14,348 nt of DNA from the NCBI GenBank assembly GCA_036478235.1, contig JAZGDZ010000063.1, forward strand, positions 1 through 14,348, in the 5' to 3' direction. Shown in pieces: positions 6,536 through 12,831 of the stretch (the first letter of the stretch is position 1; every line of letters begins with the position of its first letter). This stretch comes from JACZWZ01 sp036478235 (GTDB lineage Bacteria; Actinomycetota; Acidimicrobiia; Spongiisociales; UBA11373). A program made the translations under genes and the position numbers. The notes under the pieces were generated by a model that was given only the letters and a program-made list of their open reading frames with translations, searched no databases and was not told the DNA's origin.

Positions 6536-7309
6536 TCAGCCGCGGTTCGCCCATTGGGGCAGCCGCAGGCCCTCGCTGAAGGCGCTCGTCACCGTGGCGG
6601 CCGTGATCACCGCCACCGACAACGCCACGGCCCCCAGGATGAGGTACATCACCACCAGTTGCACGACCACGGCGTCGACGGGCTCGACCCCCGCCAGCAG
6701 GAGCCCCGTCATCGCGCCCGGCAGGGCGATCAAGCCGACGACCTTGGTCCGCTCGATCTGCGGGATGAGGGCGGTGCGGGCGGTCAGAGGAGCGATGAAG
6801 CGCGCCGTCTGCCTTCGATCGAAGCCGAGGGCCAGCAGCGTCTCGATGCGCCCGGGGTGGTCGGTGAAGTATGCGGCAGCCCGATTGATCGCCAGCACGG
6901 TCGCCGGCATTGTGTTGCCGATCGTGATGCCCGCTACCACGACGACGTTGACGGGGGAGGCTTCGATGATGTCGAAGCCGAACACGACCGCCAGCGCTAC
7001 TCCGGCAGAGGTGCCGATCGAGGCCAGGGCAAACCGCCACAGACCGGGCACGCCCGGAGCCCGACGGTCGGCGACGAAGCCGGCGACGAGGATCATTCCC
7101 ACGACCCAGGCGGCGCTGTAGATGGGTGCCCGGGAGCTCTCGAAGATCAGCCGGAAGACTGCTCCGACGGCGAGGAGCTGGGCCGCGGCTCGGGCGGCGG
7201 CCCAGAGGATGGACCACTCCACCCTGAGTCGCATCCACAGCGACACCGCGACAGCGAGCACGATCAGGGTCAGCGATGCGAAAGCCCCGAGTATCGATAC
7301 CGGCTCCAC
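6536..7309 (-). CDS. FetB-like (UPF0014) ABC transporter permease
   Basis: A 257-aa integral membrane protein of the UPF0014/FetB family (E. coli FetB, formerly YbbM, is about the same size), which with the FetA ATPase has been linked to iron export. Family signatures are VEWSILWAAARAAAQLLAVGAVFRLIF (29-55), NVVVVAGITIGNTMPATVLAINRAA, then ALGFDRRQTAR and the loop around TALIPQIERTKVVGLIALPGAMTG. About seven hydrophobic helices are visible. The start is GTG, 19 bases after the lipoprotein stop, so the two are probably one transcript. No FetA-type ATPase gene is present in the window; it may lie elsewhere or be shared. The metal specificity is inferred from family only. Confidence 0.92.
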   Translation of the reverse strand: MEPVSILGAFASLTLIVLAVAVSLWMRLRVEWSILWAAARAAAQLLAVGAVFRLIFESSRAPIYSAAWVVGMILVAGFVADRRAPGVPGLWRFALASIGTSAGVALAVVFGFDIIEASPVNVVVVAGITIGNTMPATVLAINRAAAYFTDHPGRIETLLALGFDRRQTARFIAPLTARTALIPQIERTKVVGLIALPGAMTGLLLAGVEPVDAVVVQLVVMYLILGAVALSVAVITAATVTSAFSEGLRLPQWANRG

Positions 7310-7328
7310 GGCACGGAGCGTAGGAGTG

Positions 7329-9098
7329 CTACTGGAAGCTGGTGAAGACGACGGTCGGGACCAGCTGCAGGATCTCGCCGGGGGAGACCGGCCCGGGTGA
7401 GTCCTCGTCGAAGAAGTTCTTCCAACCCCAGGCCCACGGCATCTCCTGCCAGCCCTGGGTGATGATGTCCCAGGTGACGTACTTGTTGGTTTGGGCGCCC
7501 TGTCCGTCCATCTGGACGATGATCTGGAGCTCGGGCGGAGCCTGGATCAGTTCGCGATTCTCGAGCATGAACAGTCGGAACTGGTGCAGCACCAGCACCT
7601 TCTGCGGTAGGTTGTTTTCCCTGACGAGGCCGGCGAGCCACTCCACCACCCGGTTCACCTCGGCTGCATCAACCCGGCCGACCTGATTCAGGTGCACCTC
7701 GTCGGGCTTCAGTCTCCACTCCGGATCGAGCGCCAATCCCACGTGCGGATTGAGGAGTTGCTGCTCGTACTCCATGGCCTGGCTCAGGAAGTCCGATCGG
7801 CCCGGCTGGAGGTCGAGGATCACGTACATGCCCTGCTGCTCGGCCACATCGATGAATGGCTGTAGGACGTCGGGCGGCATCTCATTCGAGTAGTCGCCGT
7901 CTGATCCGGCGCCTCCGGCGGCGACCGTCGTGATGATCTCGAACGTCGGCAGAAGCGGAGCGTCACTCGCTGCGAAACCATCGGCGATGGAGCGGATTCG
8001 CACGGCACCGTCCTCCGGGCCCTGTTCGCCGAGGACCCCGAGGGCTTCGGTGAGCGGGTTTCCGTAGAGGGCGACGAAGAGCCGGGGAAGCACCAGGAAC
8101 CCGCCGCCGGGCAGTTCGTCCGCGGTCCTGATGACATCGAGCTGCCACCTCGCTTCGGGCGCCACATCTCCAAACACGTGGATGGCGCCCGGTCCGCCGG
8201 GCACCGATTGCAGCGCGCGGCCGGCCTCGGCCACGCGTCTCAGGTCTTCGTCGTCGATCAGAGCCACCACCGCACCCGAACCCTCGGCGGCGGCGAAGGC
8301 GGCGAGCGCAGCGGCCGGCTGGCCGCCGTCCACGAGGAGGGCCACGCCCGTCGACCCGCTGCCCGCCGTCAAGCCCGGCACAGCAGTGCCCGGTTCCGGG
8401 GCGGGCTCCGCTGTGGTGGTGGTCGAGGTCGCCGCCGAGGAATCGGTCGCCGGGGGCGGTGGGGGAGTTGGAGGCATGAGACCCGATCCGCTGCCGATGG
8501 CATTGATCGTGGCCACCAGGGTCGCCGCTCCCTTCTCCGTCGGGAGGGGCAGCGTCGCAACGACGCCGATGAGGGAGTTGATCTCGGCGGCGAGCCCGAC
8601 GGTGTCTCCGGTCAAGGTCACGATGGCGGTCCATTCCGGTGCCGCTACCGCGAAATCGTCGCCGACGGCGATCATCTGCTCTGGGGCCAGGCGCTCGGTC
8701 TCGAAGGCGAGAAGGCCCGTTGTCTCATTCGACCCGATGAGCAGCGGGGCACCCAGCGACACGGCGAGCACCGTTGCCACCGCGATGCGATCGAGGTCCG
8801 CATCGCTCACCACCACGACGTGCGTGGCGCACTCGAACGTCGCCTGAGAGATCGACACGGAGGCGAGTCCGGCGTCGCCGGAGAGGAACTCGATCTTCGG
8901 ATTCGACCCGTCCGGTGCTGTGATGGGAGTGGTGGCAGGGCAGGTGGGAGGAGGCGGAGGGGTGTCTGGAGGAGCAGTATCGCCCACCACCACATCACTG
9001 CCCGGCGTGGTGCCGGTGACGACCGGGGTGGATCCCGATCCGCCGGCACAGGCCGCGGCGATGAGGCTCAGGGCGGCCAGGATGGCGAATCGACGCAA
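7329..9098 (-). CDS. Secreted lipoprotein with cell-wall-binding-like domain
   Basis: A 589-aa predicted lipoprotein. The start is TTG at 9098, chosen because GAGGAG sits 7 bases upstream and the protein then begins with an ideal signal: LRR, a hydrophobic core and LIAAAC with Cys17 as lipidated residue. A proline/threonine-rich spacer follows (to about 60). Residues about 65-200 contain alternating strands and helices with VVVVSDADLDRIAVATVLAVSLGAPLL, resembling cell-wall-binding repeat 2-type domains. A second low-complexity linker (about 205-250; PPTPPPPP, TSTTTTAEP) leads to a second domain (about 251-589) with LLVDGG, VLPRLFVALYGNP and a C-terminal part containing YVILDLQPGRSDF, LALDPEWRL and VLVLHQF; this last part looks like an alpha/beta barrel. 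Enzymatic function is not recognised. It is co-transcribed with the FetB-like permease. The open frame extends to 9326 but enters the two-hairpin repeat and is not protein-like. Confidence 0.88.
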   Translation of the reverse strand: MRRFAILAALSLIAAACAGGSGSTPVVTGTTPGSDVVVGDTAPPDTPPPPPTCPATTPITAPDGSNPKIEFLSGDAGLASVSISQATFECATHVVVVSDADLDRIAVATVLAVSLGAPLLIGSNETTGLLAFETERLAPEQMIAVGDDFAVAAPEWTAIVTLTGDTVGLAAEINSLIGVVATLPLPTEKGAATLVATINAIGSGSGLMPPTPPPPPATDSSAATSTTTTAEPAPEPGTAVPGLTAGSGSTGVALLVDGGQPAAALAAFAAAEGSGAVVALIDDEDLRRVAEAGRALQSVPGGPGAIHVFGDVAPEARWQLDVIRTADELPGGGFLVLPRLFVALYGNPLTEALGVLGEQGPEDGAVRIRSIADGFAASDAPLLPTFEIITTVAAGGAGSDGDYSNEMPPDVLQPFIDVAEQQGMYVILDLQPGRSDFLSQAMEYEQQLLNPHVGLALDPEWRLKPDEVHLNQVGRVDAAEVNRVVEWLAGLVRENNLPQKVLVLHQFRLFMLENRELIQAPPELQIIVQMDGQGAQTNKYVTWDIITQGWQEMPWAWGWKNFFDEDSPGPVSPGEILQLVPTVVFTSFQ

Positions 9099-9105
9099 CT
9101 GGAGG

Positions 9106-9111
9106 CTCCTC
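9106..9111 (-). promoter_or_regulatory. Ribosome binding site deciding the lipoprotein start
   Basis: On the minus strand GAGGAG, then seven bases (CCTCCAG), then TTG. There is no ATG or GTG near the signal peptide, so this SD decides the start. Confidence 0.65.
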
Positions 9112-9186
9112 GTGTCGGCGTGAGCGTACCGGTGTACCTCGACAGAGTTGCCCGGCGATGCCGTGGCTGGTTCGCCCGATGTCGAC

Positions 9187-9221
9187 CTGAGAGCGTCCGG
9201 CAAATAGGCGGACGCTCTCAG
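9187..9221. terminator. 13 bp perfect hairpin upstream of lipoprotein gene
   Basis: CTGAGAGCGTCCG (9187-9199) and CGGACGCTCTCAG (9209-9221) are exact reverse complements around a 9-base loop. No U-tract follows on either strand. It lies about 90 bases upstream of the lipoprotein start, so it could be a terminator for the repeat region, an mRNA leader structure or a protein-binding palindrome. Confidence 0.55.
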
Positions 9222-9258
9222 CATTGTCCATGGCTCTTCGCCGTACGGCTCATCGCTA

Positions 9259-9361
9259 GTTTGGCTGCGGCGTTCGGGATTTGGCTGCGGTGTTCGAGTC
9301 CTATTCGTACTCGAACGCCTCCGCACGGTCGTGCCGCCCTGCGGGCGGCGCTATGTGCTAC
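9259..9361 (+). repeat. Two-hairpin repeat, copy 4
   Basis: The head TTTGGCTGCGGYGTTCG occurs twice (9260-9276 and 9280-9296). Hairpin I is GTTCGAGT (9292-9299) pairing perfectly with ACTCGAAC (9309-9316), with A-T pairs where other copies have G-C. Hairpin II is GCCGCCC-TGC-GGGCGGC. It ends in GTGCTAC. Confidence 0.75.
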
Positions 9362-9423
9362 CTACTCGGCCCCGAAGCGCCTCCGCATGGTGGCGCCGCC
9401 CTTCGGGAGGCACTGTGTCCTAC
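9362..9423 (+). repeat. Two-hairpin repeat, copy 5 (truncated, decayed)
   Basis: It starts at CTACTCGGCCCCGAAGCGCC directly after copy 4, lacking the 5' arm of hairpin I. Hairpin II carries a mismatch (GCCGCCC-TTC-GGGAGGC). It ends TGTCCTAC. The following 9424-9478 is GC rich with no gene. Confidence 0.68.
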
Positions 9424-9478
9424 GGCCCGGGGTCCCCAACCCCAGGCCGCCGAGTTCGCGCCTATCGGCGCGCCCTCT

Positions 9479-9484
9479 TAGGCT
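9479..9484 (+). promoter_or_regulatory. -10 box for leaderless mini-ORF/flavin reductase mRNA
   Basis: TAGGCT followed by six bases (TGCGGG) and the ATG at 9491. It is identical to the hexamer at 2776-2781. It predicts that translation of this mRNA begins at the 30-codon ORF, not at the flavin reductase. Confidence 0.48.
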
Positions 9485-9490
9485 TGCGGG

Positions 9491-9583
9491 ATGTGCAGCG
9501 GCGCCGCCACCGTCGAGGAGCATCTGGCCTCGCTCCCCTCTGGGCGGTTCATGAGCCTCGCCGAGCTATGGAAGAGCCGGTGA
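9491..9583 (+). CDS. 30-aa leaderless ORF coupled to flavin reductase gene
   Basis: A 30-codon frame from ATG at 9491 to TGA at 9581-9583, beginning MCSGAATVEEHLASLPSG and ending LAELWKSR. About nine in ten third codon positions are G or C, as in real genes here. The ATG lies six bases after a TAGGCT -10 box, so it would be the first start met on a leaderless mRNA. Its TGA overlaps a GTG (9580-9582) in the flavin reductase frame as GTGA, the classic coupling geometry; the reductase ATG at 9568 also lies inside it. The peptide is unrecognised, with no membrane segment. It may be a leader that controls the reductase, or a small protein in its own right. Confidence 0.45.
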   Translation: MCSGAATVEEHLASLPSGRFMSLAELWKSR

Positions 9584-10191
9584 TCGAGAAGCGCGTCTTC
9601 GAGGCGGCATCCCTGGACCCGGTCGACCGCTTCAAGCTGATGACCGGGCTCATCGTGCCGCGTCCGATCGGTTGGATAGGTTCCCGGAGCCCGGACGGCC
9701 TCGACAACCTTGCTCCGTTCTCGTTCTTCAACATGGTGGCGGGAACCCCACCGACCCTCCTGTTCACGACCGGGATGACCCGGCGGGTCAAGGACACGCT
9801 GGCCAACGTCCGTGCTACCGGCGTCTTCACCGTCAACGTGGTGACGGACGAGGTCGCCGAGGCGATGAACGCCACATCCGGCGACTACGCCTCGGAGGTG
9901 AACGAGTTCGAGCTGGCGGGTGTGACGAAAGTCGAGGCAGGAGCCGTGGCGGCGCCCATGGTCGCCGAGGCCAAGGCGAACTTCGAGTGCGAGGTCAGCC
10001 ACATCCACGAGGTAGGTGACGGCCCGTCGGCCTCGGTCGTGTTCGGTGAGATCCAGAGAATCCACGTCAGCGAGCACCTACTGGATGGGACTCGCATAGA
10101 TCTCGTCGGACTCAAGGCGGTGGGGAGGCTGGCGGGCCCCTGGTATTCGCGAACCGCCGACCAGTTCGCCATGGAGCGGCCCGAGGCTTAG
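9568..10191 (+). CDS. Flavin reductase-like (FMN-binding split-barrel) protein
   Basis: A 207-aa member of the flavin reductase-like domain family (DIM6/NTAB type), which binds FMN in a split barrel and is often the reductase partner of a flavin monooxygenase or a stand-alone flavoprotein. Signatures are LMTGLIVPRPIGWIGSRSPDG near residues 22-42, then NLAPFSFFNMVAGTPPTLLF, KDTLANVRATGVFTVNV (about 77-93) and a late LVGLKAVGRLAGPWYS. The start is uncertain: ATG 9568 is used here, but GTG 9580 has a GGAAG five bases upstream and overlaps the stop of the 30-codon ORF. The frame is open back to 9331, but that part is repeat sequence. Its TAG overlaps the stop codon of the convergent L,D-transpeptidase gene. 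The physiological partner is not in the window. Confidence 0.92.
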   Translation: MEEPVIEKRVFEAASLDPVDRFKLMTGLIVPRPIGWIGSRSPDGLDNLAPFSFFNMVAGTPPTLLFTTGMTRRVKDTLANVRATGVFTVNVVTDEVAEAMNATSGDYASEVNEFELAGVTKVEAGAVAAPMVAEAKANFECEVSHIHEVGDGPSASVVFGEIQRIHVSEHLLDGTRIDLVGLKAVGRLAGPWYSRTADQFAMERPEA

Positions 10192-10991
10192 ACGAAGCGT
10201 ATTGGGGGAGGCGGCGGCGGGGGCGGTACCCGAGGCCTCTCCCGCCAGATGTGCACCGGCATACCGATGAACAAGTAGTCGTCGAGCCAGTCGGAGTCCC
10301 ACGTATGGACCCGGACGCAGCCGTGGGAGGCGGGGTACGCCGGAACGTTTCCGTATCCGTGGATGCCGTAGTAGGTCGTGAAGCCCCAGTAGTTGTAAAC
10401 GCACCAGCCGGTGACCCGGTCGCAGTTCCAGCCGTACTGACGCCAGTTGAGCGTGAAGTCTCCGTGCGGGGTGCCCGACCGCACGTTCCTTCTGTTGCGG
10501 ACCGAGTAGTACATGGCTCCGCTCCCGGTCGAGGTGGGAAGGACGCCCACGACATCGTGATCGCGCACCACATAGATCAGCTGGCGAGTCGTGTCGATCT
10601 CGACCCGATCCGGCTCCTCCCGGCGATACGGAATGTCGGGGCCGGGGAGCAGTGCCAGCCGAATCCAGTCGAGTGCGCTGAAGGCTCCGGTGCGATCGAG
10701 CCCCAAGTACTTGTGGAGGGTGATGACGGCGGTCTCGGTCGGACGGCCGTATTCGCCGTCGATCAAACCGCGGTAGAAGCCGGCATTGCGGAGTGCGTAC
10801 TGAAGGCGGATCACCGGAGGCCCGGTGTCTCCCCGGTCGAGGGCCACGAGCGGGTTGAAGCCGTTTACCGGCTGCAGCAGCGACGAGGGCTCGGCGGCGC
10901 CGGCGGTTGGGACGAGGATTGCCCAGGCGAGCGCCAGCGCCGTCAGCAGCGTCAGCGCTCGCTTACTCGGCAGGTAGGAAGAAACTTCCAT
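10188..10991 (-). CDS. Secreted L,D-transpeptidase (YkuD) with PG-binding domain
   Basis: A 267-aa exported enzyme that would cross-link or modify peptidoglycan. Residues 1-33 are a signal peptide (basic start, hydrophobic TLLTALALAWAILV, then TAGAA). A peptidoglycan-binding domain of the PG_binding_1 type covers about 53-97 (VIRLQYALRNAGFYRGLIDGEYGRPTE...). The YkuD domain covers about 128-250 with the active-site motif His211-Gly-Tyr-Gly ... Ser222-His223-Gly224-Cys225-Val-Arg; Cys225 is the nucleophile. Cys190 and Cys197 could form a disulfide. The tail is PPPPPPPP (256-263) then IRFV, possibly wall-spanning. The start is ATG at 10991 with a TATATT box nine bases before it; the open frame extends to 11336 but the added part is not protein-like. 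It converges with the flavin reductase gene, stop codons overlapping. Confidence 0.95.
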   Translation of the reverse strand: MEVSSYLPSKRALTLLTALALAWAILVPTAGAAEPSSLLQPVNGFNPLVALDRGDTGPPVIRLQYALRNAGFYRGLIDGEYGRPTETAVITLHKYLGLDRTGAFSALDWIRLALLPGPDIPYRREEPDRVEIDTTRQLIYVVRDHDVVGVLPTSTGSGAMYYSVRNRRNVRSGTPHGDFTLNWRQYGWNCDRVTGWCVYNYWGFTTYYGIHGYGNVPAYPASHGCVRVHTWDSDWLDDYLFIGMPVHIWRERPRVPPPPPPPPIRFV

Positions 10992-11000
10992 GCGCGCCCG

Positions 11001-11006
11001 AATATA
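11001..11006 (-). promoter_or_regulatory. -10 box for the L,D-transpeptidase gene
   Basis: On the minus strand TATATT followed by CGGGCGCGC and the ATG at 10991. It is the best -10 match in the window. The nine-base gap implies a leaderless or one-to-three-base leader mRNA. Confidence 0.55.
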
Positions 11007-11061
11007 CCCGAGTCGGCGCAGCCGAGTAGGCCTGAGCGGAGGGTGTCTGTCCGGGGAACCC

Positions 11062-11364
11062 TCAGGCCTTTGGGGTGGTGTTGATCGTGATGGTCCCGCC
11101 GGGGTCGGCGTCGACGGACGCCACTCGGCGCCCGTTGGCGGCGAGTAAGCGACTGAAGGCGTCCGTCGGTCCTCGCGCATTGTTGAATACATCTTCGACC
11201 ATGGGAACGTCGAGGTTGAACCTTTCCGCCGCCTCGGCGTAACGGAATCCGATGTGCCGGAGCGCCAGGGGTGGTGTCGACGCGGGGTGGTCGTGGTCCC
11301 GCCCCAGGATGCCCCAGAGCCGGTGTGGTTCGGCAACTCCAGGGACCCCTCGCCATCCTCGCCT
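11062..11364 (-). pseudogene. Remnant of an unidentified gene (C-terminal part)
   Basis: On the minus strand an open frame runs from the in-frame stop at 11367-11365 to TGA at 11064-11062. The last 70 or so residues look like real protein: mixed composition, G/C third positions, including LALRHIGFRYAEAAERFNLD, VEDVFNNARGPTDAFSRLL and a final GGTITINTTPKA. There is no ATG, GTG or TTG until an internal ATG at 11202, which would give only 46 aa and would cut off protein-like sequence. I read this as the 3' part of a gene that lost its 5' end, although a short gene with a rare start or the 46-aa version is possible. The family is not recognised. It lies upstream of and in line with the L,D-transpeptidase gene. 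Confidence 0.45.
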
Positions 11365-11441
11365 TCATTGGTACCTTCGCCACGTTCCTGTGGTCGCTGC
11401 TCATCGGCGTCGCCATGATCCGCACAGAAGCCGCTGAATAG
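11325..11441 (+). CDS. Possible 38-aa single-helix membrane peptide
   Basis: A plus-strand frame from GTG 11325 to TAG 11439-11441 reads VVRQLQGP, then a 24-residue hydrophobic helix (LAILAFIGTFATFLW and on to GVAMI), then RTEAAE. A continuous hydrophobic segment capped by Arg is what a small one-pass membrane protein looks like. There is no SD and no -10 box at a leaderless distance. In-frame GTGs at 11271 and 11274 are alternative starts. It overlaps the 5' part of the remnant on the other strand, so it may instead be a fragment or chance. Between 11442 and 11534 short frames exist on both strands but none is convincing. Confidence 0.28.
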   Translation: MVRQLQGPLAILAFIGTFATFLWSLLIGVAMIRTEAAE

Positions 11442-11534
11442 CGTCGATCGAGTCGCGGATCTCGGCCAACACGTTCGACGGCGAACGTTACGTCCGATCG
11501 GAGGCCGATACCCGGAGTGACGGCCGACTACCCG

Positions 11535-12425
11535 TCAACCGCCGGCTAGCACTCGCAGTCCGTCGCGAAAGCGCTTGATGCCCGCCCAGCCTTCTGATTC
11601 GGGGGGTGCCTCGAAGCCGGCGGGATCGGCCCCGGTACGGACTTCCTCGACCAGCATGGCCGCGGCGCGGAAGTACTCGGGGAGGGGACGGAGCGCCGAC
11701 GCATCCCCGGGCACCCCGTGGCCCGGTATCACGTGCTTCGGATTCCTCGCCAGCAGCGCTTCGACATACTCTCCCCAATCCACCGGGAATCCGTCGTGCA
11801 GGCGGGGGTGTATTCCGTTCCAGCAGAGATCACCCGTGATGAGGACCCGTTCTCCCGGAAGCCACGCAAAGACATCGCTGATGGTGTGGCCCCGGCCCAG
11901 CGTCTCGATCTCGACCCGACGTTCCCCCTCGACGACGAGTTTCCCTTCGATGAGAAGATCGGGCAGTGTCAGCTTGAAGTTGTCGGCGAAGCTCCGGTAG
12001 TGGTGCATGCCCTCGAGCCGCCTCGCCGCATTCCGGTCCCCCCGCTCCGCTGCCTCCTCCAGGCGCCGCAGCGATTCGTCGATCTCTGCCTGCCAGGCGG
12101 CAAGATCTGTGGGGGCGTTCTCCATCACCTTCTCCATCGTTGCCGCGGTGGAGACGATCGGTACGTCGGCGAACACCTGGTTGCCCCCGGTGTGATCGTC
12201 GTGCCAGTGGCTGTTGACCGCCAGGTACACGCTGTTGCCGGTCAACTCCTCGGCGGTGCGGCGCAACTCGACGGCGGCGACATCGGTCATGAAGGTGTCG
12301 ATGAGGATTGTCTTGCCGCCGGCGTCGATGATGGCCGCATTGCCGATGGACGCCCCCATGAGGTCGGCTTCCGCAGCCCAGACCCCGGAGACGACCTCAT
12401 GCAGTGCGAAGTGCTCTGGGTTCAT
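11535..12425 (-). CDS. MBL-fold metallo-hydrolase
   Basis: A 296-aa metallo-beta-lactamase-fold hydrolase with a complete dinuclear zinc site: His73-Trp-His75-Asp-Asp77-His78, then His180 in GRGHTISD, Asp199 in LITGDLCW and His236 in PGHGVPG. Between the first metal motif and His180 there is a charged helical insertion (about 95-150, with DLAAWQAEIDESLRRLEEAAERGD). This is the general hydrolase branch (hydroxyacylglutathione hydrolase, lactonase or quinoprotein-relay-like), not obviously a beta-lactamase. It has no signal peptide, so it should be cytosolic. Its ATG overlaps the TGA of a 26-codon ORF as ATGA, and the small metal-site gene lies just upstream, so the three are likely one operon. 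The substrate is unknown. Confidence 0.93.
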   Translation of the reverse strand: MNPEHFALHEVVSGVWAAEADLMGASIGNAAIIDAGGKTILIDTFMTDVAAVELRRTAEELTGNSVYLAVNSHWHDDHTGGNQVFADVPIVSTAATMEKVMENAPTDLAAWQAEIDESLRRLEEAAERGDRNAARRLEGMHHYRSFADNFKLTLPDLLIEGKLVVEGERRVEIETLGRGHTISDVFAWLPGERVLITGDLCWNGIHPRLHDGFPVDWGEYVEALLARNPKHVIPGHGVPGDASALRPLPEYFRAAAMLVEEVRTGADPAGFEAPPESEGWAGIKRFRDGLRVLAGG

Positions 12426-12502
12426 CCGAGGAAGTCCAGCAGAATCCGCACCAGCCCGTCGTAGGCGACGTCGAACGCTGTCGTCGATGCGAAGTGGCTC
12501 AC
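12422..12502 (-). CDS. Candidate 26-aa ORF coupled to MBL hydrolase gene
   Basis: On the minus strand a GTG at 12502 opens 26 codons (starting VSHFASTTAFDVAYDG, ending LLDFLG) and stops with TGA at 12424-12422, overlapping the MBL ATG by four bases (ATGA). AAGGG lies six bases before the GTG, a fair SD. It starts 22 bases after the stop of the small metal-site gene. The C-terminal half could form an amphipathic helix. I do not recognise it. The geometry suggests it serves to deliver ribosomes to the MBL start, or encodes a true small protein. Confidence 0.4.
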   Translation of the reverse strand: MSHFASTTAFDVAYDGLVRILLDFLG

Positions 12503-12524
12503 CGGCGGCCCTTGAAAGCCCTGC

Positions 12525-12710
12525 TCAGGTCTTGGGCGGGGTGGGGATGCGCGCCGGCTTGGGGACCGGTTGGAAGTGGGTCCAGCAGAACTCGTTCTTG
12601 TTGTACGCCGAGAGCCGGGTGGTGCATCCGTCGGCGGTGCACTCGCGGCCGCGGCCGTATGTCTTGCGGGGGCGTCCTCCGGACAACTTGGACAGAGACT
12701 GGCTGCTCAT
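12525..12710 (-). CDS. Small protein with C-x4-C-x12-C-x2-H metal-site pattern
   Basis: A 61-aa protein with a basic N-terminal part (GGRPRKTYGRGRE, about 11-23), then Cys24-x4-Cys29 within TADGCTTRLSAYNKNE, then Cys42-x2-His45, and a proline-rich tail. Four ligands spaced C4C-12-C2H suggest a single zinc site. Similar short proteins with the GC-T-x-LS-x-YN pattern are familiar to me from actinobacterial genomes, but their role is not established as far as I know. The GRPRK segment could contact nucleic acid. The ATG at 12710 is used; an in-frame GTG at 12728 would add six residues. No SD precedes either. It is the first gene of the run leading to the 26-codon ORF and the MBL hydrolase. Confidence 0.72.
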   Translation of the reverse strand: MSSQSLSKLSGGRPRKTYGRGRECTADGCTTRLSAYNKNEFCWTHFQPVPKPARIPTPPKT

Positions 12711-12831
12711 CGAGCGACACGATGCCACGATTTCGCGGCTTATTCAAAGTCGAATCGGGTGCCGACGGACTCGGAGACGCCGAATTGGCGGGCAGAGAGC
12801 CGCAGCAGGTGGCAGACTGCGGGTACCAGAG

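Noticed and set aside
9099..9326. N-terminal extension of the lipoprotein frame to an ATG at 9326
   Set aside because: The added 76 codons run through the 13 bp hairpin and into the two-hairpin repeat, while an ideal SD, TTG and lipoprotein signal peptide lie at 9098.
9331..9567. Flavin reductase start at 9331
   Set aside because: The added residues come from the two-hairpin repeats and have no family similarity.
10992..11336. L,D-transpeptidase start at 11336
   Set aside because: The signal peptide begins at 10991 and a good -10 box lies just before it; the extension is the remnant gene read out of frame.
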